Assembly (NCBI GenBank): GCA_013286145.1
Contig: JABDGH010000003.1
Span: 23,638 to 87,637, forward strand
Reading direction: 5' to 3'
DNA length: 64,000 nucleotides
From: Verrucomicrobiota bacterium
GTDB taxonomy: Bacteria; Verrucomicrobiota; Verrucomicrobiia; Methylacidiphilales; UBA1321
The notes under the pieces are model-generated. The model was not told the origin of the DNA. It saw only the letters and a program-made list of their open reading frames with translations, and ran no database searches. Positions 41,267 to 50,337 of this stretch are shown here, piece after piece. The number at the start of each line of letters is the position of its first letter. Position 1 is the stretch's first letter. A program made the position numbers and the translations under genes.

Positions 41267-43708
41267 TTACAAACCGCTCGATTGATATTGAGGATATTTT
41301 ACCTTGAGCTTTTGCCTCCAGTCGGCTGCTGACTTGGCGTCACCGGCCTGTTCAAAGGCATCGGCGGCACGTGACATCGCCTGCGGGGTGATTTTGGGAT
41401 CGTCAAAAAGAACAGCCAGGGTGGCAAACATCCGCGCCGCTTCAGGATAATTTTGCGTTCCAAAAGCGACCTCAGCCAAAAGTGAACGCGAGGCAGCGCT
41501 GTTCGGACCTTCCGGTTCCTGTAAAAGCGCCTGTTGACCGAGCGCCTTGGCTGCATCGTAATTTTGCGCGCCAAGTTGCGCATGGCCCAGCGCAAGCAGC
41601 ACCGCAGTCGCATCCTTTGTGTCGGGTTTAAGCTGGCGATATTTTTCGTAACTGGTCACTGCCGCGAGCCATTCCTTGCGCTTGCTTTGCACCTCCCCGA
41701 GTTGCCACCAGGCACCCGCAAGCAGGTCGCCCGGATCGGGATGTTGCGTTACTCGCGCATAAAAATTCTCAGCTTCGTTCCATTTGCCCGACTTGCGTGC
41801 TGTTTCCGCCAGCCAGTAAAAGAGGGCAGCGGGAAGCCGGGCCGCGATTTGCGCCTGGGGATCGGTTGCCAGTGGAATTGTTTCGTATTCCTTCAGGTAT
41901 GAAATGGCCTTGTCGTGATCCTTCTGGCCATAAGCGCCAAGCACGATCCGTTGCGTGGCGGGTTGCATCCAGGTCTTGGCGTCTCTATTGCGAGCTTCGA
42001 GCAAAAACGGCAACGCACCGGGGTAATCCCGATTTTTGAAGAGCGAATCACCCACCGAAAAAGCGGCCAGCGCGCGCAACTTGCTTTGGGGGAATTTATC
42101 CAGCAGCGCACGAAAAACGGCAACCATCGCTGTTTCCTGCGATGGACCTCCCCGCGCATAAATCAGGCCCAGCGATTCGAGTGACATCTGCTGCTCAGCC
42201 GAGCCTTCGGGCGCCTCGGATTGCACGGCTTTCCACGCATCGGTCGCGGCCACCAACTGGTCGGCATTTTGCAGGCAGACGGCAAGGCGAGCCTGGGCAC
42301 GCAGAACCTGTTGCGCCTGTTTTTCCTTGTTGTCGCCTGGATGGGCGGCGAGATCATCGAGATAAGCCTGGTAGGCCAATGCGGCCTTCGGCCAATTGAC
42401 CAACTCGTCATAGGTACGGGCAAGGTTGAGTAGAATGTCCCGATGTGGCCACGTTGCGTCGCCCGCCTCGTTCGCCAGGCTTTGCCAGAGGGGTAGCGCC
42501 TCGGTGAATTTCTTTTCGCGCGATAATTCCTGGGCCTGGAGCAGTTTTACGCGAAGGAGATAGGGCGACTGAGGCCACGCTTTCAAATAAGCCTCCGCTT
42601 CACCCACCGTTTTAGCCGGGTCGATCTCCGTAACAGCCAAAAAACGCTCGTAAGCCGCAGTCACTGCCGAGTCCTGGGCACCGAATTCCTTGAGGTATAG
42701 ATCGAAAGCGGACACCGCGTCAGGCCAATGCTTGAGGACAAATTGCGTGTGACCCAGATCGTAAAGAATCTCCGATTTTGCGCTGTCGAGCAGCTTGTCG
42801 TTTTCAACGAGATAAACCGCAAGCCATTCCGTGAACCGTTTCTGCTGGAAGAGGACACGCAGCAAACCCGTATTCGCCACTTTGCGGGAATTACCACCGG
42901 TATCAAGTTTGCGCGCGATTTGGAAAAGCTTTTCCGCATCGGCTAATTGATTTGCCTGGAGCGCCGACCATCCACCCCGCGCCGCAGTCGTGGCCTGAAC
43001 GGCCGGGTCACTCGCAAGAGCGAGCGCCTTTTGCCAAAGTGCCAGCGCCTCGGAAAAATGATTCCCGGAGTCATCCAGTTCGGCAAGTGTCTGGGCGGCG
43101 TTACCGGCGAATTTTCCCGGCGGTTGTTGATCGACAAGAGCCTGCAATAAGACGACGCCATTCGTTTCCTTTTGCGTGGCCAGGAAACAGCGTCCCAACA
43201 AATATTTGGCGGCTTGTTGCAGGTCGCCGCTGCCTTTATCGACGACAAACTGCAGTGGAACAATCGCATCGGTTATCTTACCCGTATCGAAAAAAATCGC
43301 ACCACGCCGTAACTCACCATTAACGCGAAAGGGGCCGTCAGGATAGCCCTGAACCTGAAAAGTATAGGCAGCGAGCGCATCAGCGATACGGTTTAAATTA
43401 CGGTACGATTCGGCCAGACGATAAAGCGCTTCCTCGCAGCGTCGATCCTTTGGAAAGTCGCGTACGAAATCGGAAAGCGCCTTGACCGCATCCGCGTATT
43501 GCCCGGCATTGAAAACCACCATCGCGCTATCGAATCGCGCCGCAGCCGGCGAAGTGACGACCATCTCGCCCGCAGTTGGAGCAGGCGCGGCGTTTGTCGC
43601 TGGATTAACGGGCTGAGCGACGGGGGGATTGGTGGTCTGGGCCGCAGCCACGCAAACCGTCAGCAGGAACGCCGAAAGCAGGAGAAAGGAAGCCGTTGAT
43701 CGCTGCAT
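41267..43708 (-). CDS. Large secreted TPR protein
   Basis: About 813 residues. The signal peptide is MQRSTASFLLLSAFLLTVCVA, followed by a Pro/Ala/Thr linker and then TPR-like helices throughout, for example FNAGQYADAVKALSDFVRDF, YRLAESYRNLNRIADALAAY and LALGHAQLGAQNYDAAKALG. This organisation recalls YbgF/BamD-type TPR lipoproteins but is far longer, and there is no lipobox. It probably forms a periplasmic or envelope scaffold. I chose MQRSTAS at 43708 because an earlier ATG at 43729 lies next to the repeat and would spoil the signal peptide. Confidence 0.8.
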   Translation of the reverse strand: MQRSTASFLLLSAFLLTVCVAAAQTTNPPVAQPVNPATNAAPAPTAGEMVVTSPAAARFDSAMVVFNAGQYADAVKALSDFVRDFPKDRRCEEALYRLAESYRNLNRIADALAAYTFQVQGYPDGPFRVNGELRRGAIFFDTGKITDAIVPLQFVVDKGSGDLQQAAKYLLGRCFLATQKETNGVVLLQALVDQQPPGKFAGNAAQTLAELDDSGNHFSEALALWQKALALASDPAVQATTAARGGWSALQANQLADAEKLFQIARKLDTGGNSRKVANTGLLRVLFQQKRFTEWLAVYLVENDKLLDSAKSEILYDLGHTQFVLKHWPDAVSAFDLYLKEFGAQDSAVTAAYERFLAVTEIDPAKTVGEAEAYLKAWPQSPYLLRVKLLQAQELSREKKFTEALPLWQSLANEAGDATWPHRDILLNLARTYDELVNWPKAALAYQAYLDDLAAHPGDNKEKQAQQVLRAQARLAVCLQNADQLVAATDAWKAVQSEAPEGSAEQQMSLESLGLIYARGGPSQETAMVAVFRALLDKFPQSKLRALAAFSVGDSLFKNRDYPGALPFLLEARNRDAKTWMQPATQRIVLGAYGQKDHDKAISYLKEYETIPLATDPQAQIAARLPAALFYWLAETARKSGKWNEAENFYARVTQHPDPGDLLAGAWWQLGEVQSKRKEWLAAVTSYEKYRQLKPDTKDATAVLLALGHAQLGAQNYDAAKALGQQALLQEPEGPNSAASRSLLAEVAFGTQNYPEAARMFATLAVLFDDPKITPQAMSRAADAFEQAGDAKSAADWRQKLKVKYPQYQSSGL

Positions 43709-43724
43709 ATTAATTAAAAAAACT

Positions 43725-43756
43725 GTCATCCCGAGCCTGTCGAGGGATCAGACATG
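43725..43756. repeat. Single-arm copy of the palindromic repeat
   Basis: GTCATCCCGAGCCTGTCGAG followed by GGATCAGACATGCG matches the left arm of the 140-base elements. The sequence that follows (TTGACTTTTGGATGAGG, 43780-43796) resembles the interior of copy 3, and it encodes the end of the restriction enzyme gene. Confidence 0.65.
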
Positions 43757-43767
43757 CGAGTAGTGCC

Positions 43768-44535
43768 CTATTTTGATTTTTTGACTTTTGGATGAGGTCT
43801 GGCCGAATTAAATGAAAGGAGTTTGTCCCAATCAATTGAGCCATCATTCTTACAAAACTCAGTGACAAGCTGATTTGTGAACTGATTTACGACGTTCGAA
43901 AACTCAGTCTGGAACTTATCATTACGCTCCTTAGCGCGATAGCCGATTGGGACGATGATTCGCCGATAAAGTTCCGGGTCTTCTGAAAGAAATTCCCAAA
44001 AAGATTGTCCGCTGAGCTTTAAATAGTCGCCTTTATTTTCGGTAGTAGTTCGGCCATAGCAACAACCATTAACGCAAACGAGTGTCCGACGTCCGGCATT
44101 GGTGGCTAATGTCCGAGCCGCTTTTCTAAAGTAATCGCGCATCTTGGCAACCTGGCTTGCGTTGCCCCAATCCGGCCCACTCTTAATGGTGACGATATGC
44201 AGCGCACTACCCTTCTCAATCTCAAGGTCAATACCTTCTGTTGTGGACTTTCTACCATTCCAGACTGTCTCAGCCACAAACACCGCTAGCCGTTCAAGAA
44301 AAGTACCAAAAATTGTTTCTTCTTGTGAGGAAAGGTGTGCGCTAAGAAAACTGGATACCAAATCCGAAGCGATAAGGATGTTCTTAGCTCGATAGAGATA
44401 TGGGTTCTTGTTCCGAATTAAATCGAGAAGTTTTAATTTTCCCAAGCTCGCGAGTCGCGCTGTATGGAAGTCGGGAATACTCCCTTCAATGTACGCGGTG
44501 AGATCGGAATTAGAGAGTTTTCTTGGAACGGCCAT
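43768..44535 (-). CDS. Type II restriction endonuclease (PmeII-like)
   Basis: About 255 residues, beginning MAVPRKLSNSDLTAYIEGSI. The central run TTEGIDLEIEKGSALHIVTI followed by KSGPDWGNASQ has the spacing of a PD-(D/E)XK nuclease core (Asp in EGID, Lys in TIKSG). It resembles the PmeII-type type II restriction enzymes, but I am not certain of the family. It overlaps the end of the methyltransferase gene by 26 bases, and together they form an R-M pair. The region is visibly AT-richer than its neighbours. The final HPKVKKSK seems to be encoded by repeat-derived DNA. The cleavage site cannot be predicted. Confidence 0.7.
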   Translation of the reverse strand: MAVPRKLSNSDLTAYIEGSIPDFHTARLASLGKLKLLDLIRNKNPYLYRAKNILIASDLVSSFLSAHLSSQEETIFGTFLERLAVFVAETVWNGRKSTTEGIDLEIEKGSALHIVTIKSGPDWGNASQVAKMRDYFRKAARTLATNAGRRTLVCVNGCCYGRTTTENKGDYLKLSGQSFWEFLSEDPELYRRIIVPIGYRAKERNDKFQTEFSNVVNQFTNQLVTEFCKNDGSIDWDKLLSFNSARPHPKVKKSK

Positions 44536-45379
44536 TATATTTCGATGGTTTTTCAAACATTGATATTGGATTTTCAATAACCTCTCGGCGTGCAAGTTCT
44601 ATGTATTCCTCAATTTTATCGATACCCACGGAATTTCTACCGAGTTCTTGCGCAACAACGCAAGTAGTTCCCGAGCCAGCGAAAGGGTCGAGAACCCAAT
44701 CCCCGGGGTCGGTGAAGAGTTTAATAAACCATTCCGGTAGTGCCTTTGGGAAGGCGGCACTGTGCTTCTTGTTGCCGCATTCCGTCGCAAAGTGCAGCAC
44801 GTTGGAGGGGAAGGCAAGATCGCGGTCCTTCCAATTAGCGATGTTTTTCCCAAATCCACTGCCGACTTGGGAATTAAAACGAATAATGTCATTTTTCCCA
44901 AGTGATCGTAGTCGCTTTTCCTTCCAATCTCCCATCGGAACCATAACCGCTTCTTGATTCATTTTGAAATGGTGTTCGCGCGTGAAATGGAGACACCGTT
45001 CCCAAGCGTCACGGAAGCGATTCGGCCATTTACCGGGGTGGCAATTCCGTTTGTGCCAAACATATTCCTCTGTCCAAAGCCAGCCTTGCTCGCGAAGAGC
45101 GAGGATCAGGTCTAGCACGTAAGTATGCCGCTCGCCGCTCTCGACTTTTTCCTTAATGTTTAGCACGAATGAACCTGTCTTTTTTAGCACTCGCTTAAAC
45201 TCTCCAGCACGAGGGAGGAACCATTCAACATACCGTTCCGGTTTGATGCCACCGTAGGTATTAGTACGCCGGTCCGCGTAGGGTGGCGACGTGACAACCA
45301 AATCAAATTTTTCGTCTGGAAATCTTCGTAAAACATTGAGGCAGTCGCCATGAAGGATGTCTGCTTGGAGTGATTTCAT
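44510..45379 (-). CDS. Site-specific DNA methyltransferase (N4C/N6A, beta class)
   Basis: 289 residues. Motif IV FDLVVTSPPYADRRT comes first and motif I VLDPFAGSGTTCVVAQELG last, the beta-class order. The SPPY form of motif IV is more typical of N4-cytosine methylases, but N6-adenine methylation is possible. The protein should protect host DNA from the overlapping nuclease gene. There is no separate specificity subunit, so the pair is type II. The start MKSLQADILHGDCLNVL is clear. Confidence 0.88.
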   Translation of the reverse strand: MKSLQADILHGDCLNVLRRFPDEKFDLVVTSPPYADRRTNTYGGIKPERYVEWFLPRAGEFKRVLKKTGSFVLNIKEKVESGERHTYVLDLILALREQGWLWTEEYVWHKRNCHPGKWPNRFRDAWERCLHFTREHHFKMNQEAVMVPMGDWKEKRLRSLGKNDIIRFNSQVGSGFGKNIANWKDRDLAFPSNVLHFATECGNKKHSAAFPKALPEWFIKLFTDPGDWVLDPFAGSGTTCVVAQELGRNSVGIDKIEEYIELARREVIENPISMFEKPSKYNGRSKKTL

Positions 45380-45532
45380 CTGTTCTATTTATAGAGTTGT
45401 TTCGCCTTGGCCGCAAACTGTTCGGCGACCAAAAGGGTCAAAAGCTAGGATGCTTTAGCGGCTTCGTATCCTTAGCCGGGGCTGTTAAAGTGGCAATTAG
45501 CGAGCAGAATAATGATTCAATTCAATAGTGGC

Positions 45533-45584
45533 AGAATCCCTCGACTTGCCTTTAGCCCTGAGCTTGTCGAAGGATTGGGATGAC
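45533..45584. repeat. Compressed palindromic repeat
   Basis: AATCCCTCGACTTGCC...CTGAGCTTGTCGAAGGATTG and GGGATGAC combine a right-arm start with a left-arm-like core. It lies just downstream of the ExbD-like gene stop and upstream of the methyltransferase start, in a 230-base gap that otherwise shows nothing. Confidence 0.5.
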
Positions 45585-45611
45585 GGATTTTGGTTCTTAC
45601 AATTTTAAGCG

Positions 45612-46043
45612 TTATTGCGCCGCACCTTCCTTTCCCGGACGGTTCGTGGCAAAGGCGATATTGGTCAGTTTTGCTGCGCGACAAATATCAAGCACTTCCA
45701 CGACGTGCTTGTATTCGACATTTTCCGCTCCGCGCAGGATCACCGCCTGATCGGGAAAGACGTTCGAGATGTCGCTTAACTTCTGTTGCAATTGAGCGAG
45801 TGAAAGCGTCGCCCGTTCCAGTTCGACCGTGCCGTTTTGCCTGAGATTGATGATGATCTCCCCCGGCAGCCGTGCCGGATCCTTGCCGTTCTTGGCGATG
45901 GGCACTTTTACTTCCAGATCCTGCTCGTAACGCGCCAGGTTCCAGGTCAGCAGGAAAAAGCAGAGCAGGAACATGATCACGTCGATCATCGGCGCGAGTT
46001 GGAACTGGAGAGGCTCCTGGTTGATGCGGCGGCGCAGGTTCAT
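45612..46043 (-). CDS. ExbD/TolR-family protein
   Basis: 143 residues with one N-terminal membrane helix (about 18-36, LAPMIDVIMFLLCFFLL) that contains the proton-path Asp of ExbD/TolR, followed by a periplasmic domain (SLAQLQQKLSDISNVFPDQA, VILRGAENVEYKHVVEVLDI). With the upstream ExbB/TolQ-like protein it forms a proton-driven energy-transducing complex, powering TonB-type transport or Tol-Pal-type envelope functions. The gap between the two genes is 15 bases. No tonB gene is next to them. Confidence 0.9.
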   Translation of the reverse strand: MNLRRRINQEPLQFQLAPMIDVIMFLLCFFLLTWNLARYEQDLEVKVPIAKNGKDPARLPGEIIINLRQNGTVELERATLSLAQLQQKLSDISNVFPDQAVILRGAENVEYKHVVEVLDICRAAKLTNIAFATNRPGKEGAAQ

Positions 46044-46058
46044 GGCGCGAAAAGAGAG

Positions 46059-46817
46059 CTATCGGGTGACCCGATGCCGTTTGCTCAGGAGAATCAACTC
46101 CTGGGTCAGCAAGGTTCCTTCCGATTCCAAAATGGAAATCAAATGCCCGACCCGGCCCCGGAAATAAGCGTAAAACGCCATCGCGGTGATACCCACGGTC
46201 AAACCGGCGACGGTCGAGATCAATGCCTGCGAAACACCGCCAGCCAGCATCATCGTGCGCATCGGGGTCGCCTCTGGGGCGGCAATATGTCCGAATGAAT
46301 TGAGAATACCCACCACGGTGCCGAAAAGTCCGAGCATGGGCGAGATCACGCCGACATCCATGATGAAAAGAGCGCGCTGGTTGAGCGATGCCGCGATGCG
46401 ATTGCCTTCGGTCTCCGCGACGGCCTGGATCGATTCAGGGGTGGCGTCGGGATGGCGCTCGATGAATTTCAAGGTTCGATCGACCAGGCGGGCGGTCGCC
46501 TGCGGACGTTCCGCCACATAGGCCGCCAATCCATCGAGGTCTTCATTCTCAAAAAAAGGTTCCATGCGTTCGAGCAAGTCGGGCGTGGTGATGCTCTTTT
46601 CGGTCAGCGTGAAAAAGCAATAAATGATCAAAGTCACCGCGACGATGGAAGCTAGCGCCAACGGAATCATTACCCAGCCGGCGGAGGCCACCATGCTTAG
46701 CACCGTTGCATCCTTGCTCATTTCAGTGACCGGATCGGTGGGGGACGTTTGAGCCAAGGCAGGCAACATGGCGACCAGCAGGCTACCGCTCGTAAGAAAA
46801 AATTGTTTCATGCGCAC
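46059..46817 (-). CDS. MotA/TolQ/ExbB proton channel family protein
   Basis: 252 residues. An N-terminal signal-like segment (MKQFFLTSGSLLVAMLPALA) precedes a first long helix (about 43-66) and two later helices (about 150-175, 195-215), with the family motif ISPMLGLFGTVVGILNSF and ALISTVAGLTVGITAMAFYA. It is the partner of the downstream ExbD-like gene. The start may be the first ATG at 46817 or the next one at 46811. Confidence 0.9.
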   Translation of the reverse strand: MRMKQFFLTSGSLLVAMLPALAQTSPTDPVTEMSKDATVLSMVASAGWVMIPLALASIVAVTLIIYCFFTLTEKSITTPDLLERMEPFFENEDLDGLAAYVAERPQATARLVDRTLKFIERHPDATPESIQAVAETEGNRIAASLNQRALFIMDVGVISPMLGLFGTVVGILNSFGHIAAPEATPMRTMMLAGGVSQALISTVAGLTVGITAMAFYAYFRGRVGHLISILESEGTLLTQELILLSKRHRVTR

Positions 46818-46920
46818 AAAAATGGGTGGATTGGGTTACGTCTTGGACGTTAAGAAGACGTTACAGGTTCAACCGCTCCCGGCAAGTCGCAGGGTGGTTT
46901 CGCTGTAATGATGGGCGATA

Positions 46921-46935
46921 CTTGTCCTGGACAAG
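46921..46935. promoter_or_regulatory. Small palindrome upstream of dxs
   Basis: CTTGTCCTGGACAAG is a 7-bp inverted repeat with a single central base, about 110 bases before the dxs start and 105 bases before the ExbB-like start, in the divergent interval. It might be an operator for either gene. No protein can be assigned. Confidence 0.3.
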
Positions 46936-47046
46936 ATTAAAGGGAGCATCTGTTTTTTCCTGGAGTGTCCCTCTATAGCCTGAATAAGCCGTGCAATAAT
47001 TCTTGCTTCACTACCCTCGAACGCGCTAACTCTCACCTCTTACCTT

Positions 47047-48969
47047 ATGGCACGCTTTCTCGATTCCATCAATTCACCGTCCGACGTCAAAAAGCTCTCC
47101 CTCGAACAGCTCCCGACGCTGGCCCAGGAAATCCGGGAGGAACTTATCTCCGTCCTGGCCAAGACCGGGGGCCATCTCGGCCCGAATCTCGGCGTGGTCG
47201 AGTTGACCATCGCCCTTCACACCGTTTTCGATACTCCCACCGATAATTTCGTATTCGACGTCAGCCATCAGGCTTACGTCCACAAACTTCTCACGGGCCG
47301 CCGCGACCGTTTCGACACTATTCGCCAACCCGGCGGCATCAACGGGTTCATGCTTCGCACCGAAAGCGAACACGATTGCTACGGGGCGGGTCACGCGGGC
47401 ACGGCCCTCTCCGCCGCTCTCGGCATGGCTACCGCACGCGACTTGCGCGGCGGTAACGAGCATGTCGTCGCACTTTGCGGCGACGCGGCGTTTACCTGCG
47501 GCATTACTTACGAGGCGCTCAACAACATTTCGTCGCACACCAAACGGCTCATCGTCATCCTCAACGACAATGAATGGTCGATTGATAAGAATGTCGGCGC
47601 CATCGCCAAGTACCTCAACGGCATCGTCACCGATTCGCGCTACGAGAACCTCCATCGCAGCATGGAAAAGCTGGTACAGCGTTTCACCGGCGAAACCGGC
47701 AAGGCGCTTGCGCTCAAGGCGGAAGGGGCCGTCAAGGGACTCCTCTCCACCGGCCACCGCCCGAACCTGATCTTCGAGGAAATGGGCCTCTCCTATTACG
47801 GCCCCATCGACGGCCACGATCTCCCCAACCTGATCCGCACACTCGACTTTGCCAAGCACCACGATCATCCCGTGTTCCTGCATGTCATCACGCAGAAGAG
47901 CAAGGGCTTCGACATCGGCATTTCCAAGCAGAAGAAATATCACGGCGTCGGCCCGAATACCTACGATCCTGAAAAGGGTGTCGAGACGACCTCCACCGGC
48001 CCGAAGACCTATTCGCAGGTTTTTGCCGAATCGCTGGTCAAGCTGGCCGACATGAACTCGAAAGTCGTCGCGATCACCGGTGCCATGCCGAACGGCACCG
48101 CGCTCGACATCTTCCAACCCAAGCACCCGGATAAATATTTCGACGTCGGAATCGCCGAGGAACATGCGGTGCTTTTCGCCGCAGGAATGGCCACCAAGGG
48201 TTACAAGCCCTTCTGCGCGATTTACTCGACGTTCCTGCAGCGCGCTTTCGACCAGATCGTCCACGACGTCTGCCTGCAAAATCTCAACGTGGTTTTCGCC
48301 ATGGATCGCGGCGGCCTGTCGGGTGATGACGGCCCCACGCATCACGGTCTTTTCGATATCAGCTATCTGCGTTGCATCCCGAATATGGTGCATCTCGTGC
48401 CGACGAACGAAGACGAACTTTCCGACATGCTCTTCACCGCCCTCCATCACGACGGGCCGATTGCCATTCGCTACCCGCGCGGCAATGGTCCCGGCGTCGC
48501 CATCAAGGCCAAACCGGAGTTGATTCCCATCGGCAAGGCCGAGGTGGTCAAGCACGGTACGCAGGCCATCATTCTCGGTCTCGGCGCACTTCTGCCCATG
48601 GCGCTGGAAGCCGCGAAGGAACTCGAAGCGAAAGGCTTTTCGGTCGCGGTCATCAACCCCCGCTCGGTCAAACCGCTTGACGGCCAGCTTATCGAATTCT
48701 TTGCCCGCAGCGCGGAAGTCGTCGTCACGATGGAAGATCACGTCCTCGCTGGCGGTTTTGGCAGCGCGGTCATGGAAGAATTGCAGGCCCGCGGCGTGCA
48801 GGTTCCCGTCGTCCGCATCGGCTGGCCCGATGCCTTCATCGAGCACGGCAAACCCGAGGCTCTCCGCATCAAATACGGTATCAGTGTCCAGAACACCGTC
48901 GAAAAGACGCTGCCGTACCTGAAAAAAGCCACAGCCACCGCAAAGTCCGAAGCCAAAGTTGTGGCGTAA
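47047..48969 (+). CDS. dxs: 1-deoxy-D-xylulose-5-phosphate synthase
   Basis: A 640-residue thiamine diphosphate enzyme, joining pyruvate and glyceraldehyde-3-phosphate in the first step of the MEP isoprenoid pathway. The TPP region is [18 protein letters not shown]...LNDNEWSI, where GDG appears as GDA and the usual Met as Trp; this is a family variant. [49 protein letters not shown] and [17 protein letters not shown] are diagnostic. The length is normal, with a terminator-like hairpin following at 48982-49004. Confidence 0.97.
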   Translation: MARFLDSINSPSDVKKLSLEQLPTLAQEIREELISVLAKTGGHLGPNLGVVELTIALHTVFDTPTDNFVFDVSHQAYVHKLLTGRRDRFDTIRQPGGINGFMLRTESEHDCYGAGHAGTALSAALGMATARDLRGGNEHVVALCGDAAFTCGITYEALNNISSHTKRLIVILNDNEWSIDKNVGAIAKYLNGIVTDSRYENLHRSMEKLVQRFTGETGKALALKAEGAVKGLLSTGHRPNLIFEEMGLSYYGPIDGHDLPNLIRTLDFAKHHDHPVFLHVITQKSKGFDIGISKQKKYHGVGPNTYDPEKGVETTSTGPKTYSQVFAESLVKLADMNSKVVAITGAMPNGTALDIFQPKHPDKYFDVGIAEEHAVLFAAGMATKGYKPFCAIYSTFLQRAFDQIVHDVCLQNLNVVFAMDRGGLSGDDGPTHHGLFDISYLRCIPNMVHLVPTNEDELSDMLFTALHHDGPIAIRYPRGNGPGVAIKAKPELIPIGKAEVVKHGTQAIILGLGALLPMALEAAKELEAKGFSVAVINPRSVKPLDGQLIEFFARSAEVVVTMEDHVLAGGFGSAVMEELQARGVQVPVVRIGWPDAFIEHGKPEALRIKYGISVQNTVEKTLPYLKKATATAKSEAKVVA

Positions 48970-48981
48970 AGTTATAAATGT

Positions 48982-49004
48982 AGCGGCGGTCTATGACCGT
49001 CGCT
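48982..49004. terminator. Terminator-like hairpin after dxs
   Basis: AGCGGCGGTC and GACCGTCGCT form a 10-bp stem (one G-U) with a TAT loop, followed by GAATTTTTGATGG. It lies between the convergent dxs and acyltransferase genes. Confidence 0.6.
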
Positions 49005-49068
49005 GAATTTTTGATGGAATTTTTATTTCCTCCCCGTCATCCCCTTCATTTTGATTTTGAAAACACGC

Positions 49069-50166
49069 CTATTGCCTGCTGGCCAGTGGGATTAACCGGT
49101 ATTTAAGCCATTTCCTGATGGCTGGAGTTTGCGACTCAAATGGAAGATACAGCAACCATGCCAGCAGCAGGGTTGAACTTATCTTGCAGATATAGACAAG
49201 AAGTGAGACGGCATCCACGTGAGGGTAGCGAGGAACAGAGAAGAGGCGCCCCCACAGAAGCAAGGTGGGATAATGCGTCAGGTAAAGCGTGTAGGAAAAC
49301 GCAGCCAACGAAGTTCCCAATCGCTCAAAGCGTATCATCAAGGGCGAGTGCGGTTCCCTGTAACAAACGTCGGCAAAGAAAATGCCAAATCCGAGGCTCT
49401 CGACCAGCCACGCGATATTGGGAGATGGCAGCGATGCATGGAGGAAGTCATCTATCGGTCCCGGATCCCCATACATTTTAAACAAGCCGATTCCCAGAAG
49501 CGCAATAAAAAGACCAAAAAAACCAAGGCCGGTTGATTTTTTGCCTGAAGATAAAAAATAGGAAAATGCCCCGAGGAGCCAGCAATAGAGATAAACTGCC
49601 CAAAGCTTGGTGAAAGCGGCAAAGCAAGCTGCCAGGATGAGCCACAGTCTTAGCCGGTGCATGTTCGGTCGCATGACAATCAGGGCCACCGATCCGGCCA
49701 GGATATAAAACCATACTTCGTAGCTGAGCGACCAGAAGGGCACATTATCCCCGTAGATATCACAAAAGATTCCTTGAAGGCAGAGGAAATTGCCCAGCAG
49801 GACGACGAATGAAATTGTAAAACCGCAGTAAAGCGCAACTCCTGTCGTGAACAGGAGGGCTGGCACCATGGGCACCCAAATTCGGGTTATTCGATCCACG
49901 GCGAAGACCCATGGATCGAAAGTGTGAGCCAATGATCGCTCGATGAGCTTACCGCCGACAAGAAAGCCGCTGAGGACAAAAAAAACGATGACCCACTCCC
50001 TGCCATCTTCGGTGGTGGTGAAGAATGCTTCAATAAGCTTGGTCTGATCGTTTGAATCGAGCTGGTTCCACTCCACCCATGTATAGCCGCGCGCATGACA
50101 AGCAACCACCATGAAGGCCGCAATAAAGCGCACCCAATCAAGCCAATAAAGATGCTTGTTTGTCAT
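49069..50166 (-). CDS. Acyltransferase family 3 membrane protein
   Basis: About 365 residues with about ten membrane segments. The N-terminus YWLDWVRFIAAFMVVACHAR has the R-x-x-A and His pattern of the acyltransferase 3 (OafA/NodX-type) family, and FFVLSGFLVGGKL and SYEVWFYILAG are also typical. Such enzymes O-acylate surface polysaccharides or glycolipids. I chose MTNKHLYW at 50166; an upstream start at 50208 has unrelated composition. The 171 bases between this gene and the SGNH hydrolase gene hold no other gene. Confidence 0.85.
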   Translation of the reverse strand: MTNKHLYWLDWVRFIAAFMVVACHARGYTWVEWNQLDSNDQTKLIEAFFTTTEDGREWVIVFFVLSGFLVGGKLIERSLAHTFDPWVFAVDRITRIWVPMVPALLFTTGVALYCGFTISFVVLLGNFLCLQGIFCDIYGDNVPFWSLSYEVWFYILAGSVALIVMRPNMHRLRLWLILAACFAAFTKLWAVYLYCWLLGAFSYFLSSGKKSTGLGFFGLFIALLGIGLFKMYGDPGPIDDFLHASLPSPNIAWLVESLGFGIFFADVCYREPHSPLMIRFERLGTSLAAFSYTLYLTHYPTLLLWGRLFSVPRYPHVDAVSLLVYICKISSTLLLAWLLYLPFESQTPAIRKWLKYRLIPLASRQ

Positions 50167-50337
50167 GGAGTATAGAGAAAAAAGGGCAGCGCAAATACGT
50201 CGCGGCAAATGCCAGAACCGCAGGAAGCGCTGTTAAGACAAGTAGTCTAGTCGATTTAGTGAGATGCGCGTTGTTTTTTTTTTGCGAAAAAATACTCCCC
50301 GACTATAAATCACGCGGAAAGGAAGAAGCCGTGCTGC

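Noticed and set aside
47074..48846. 590-residue minus-strand open frame
   Set aside because: Antisense to dxs with no domain and the charged composition of a shadow frame.
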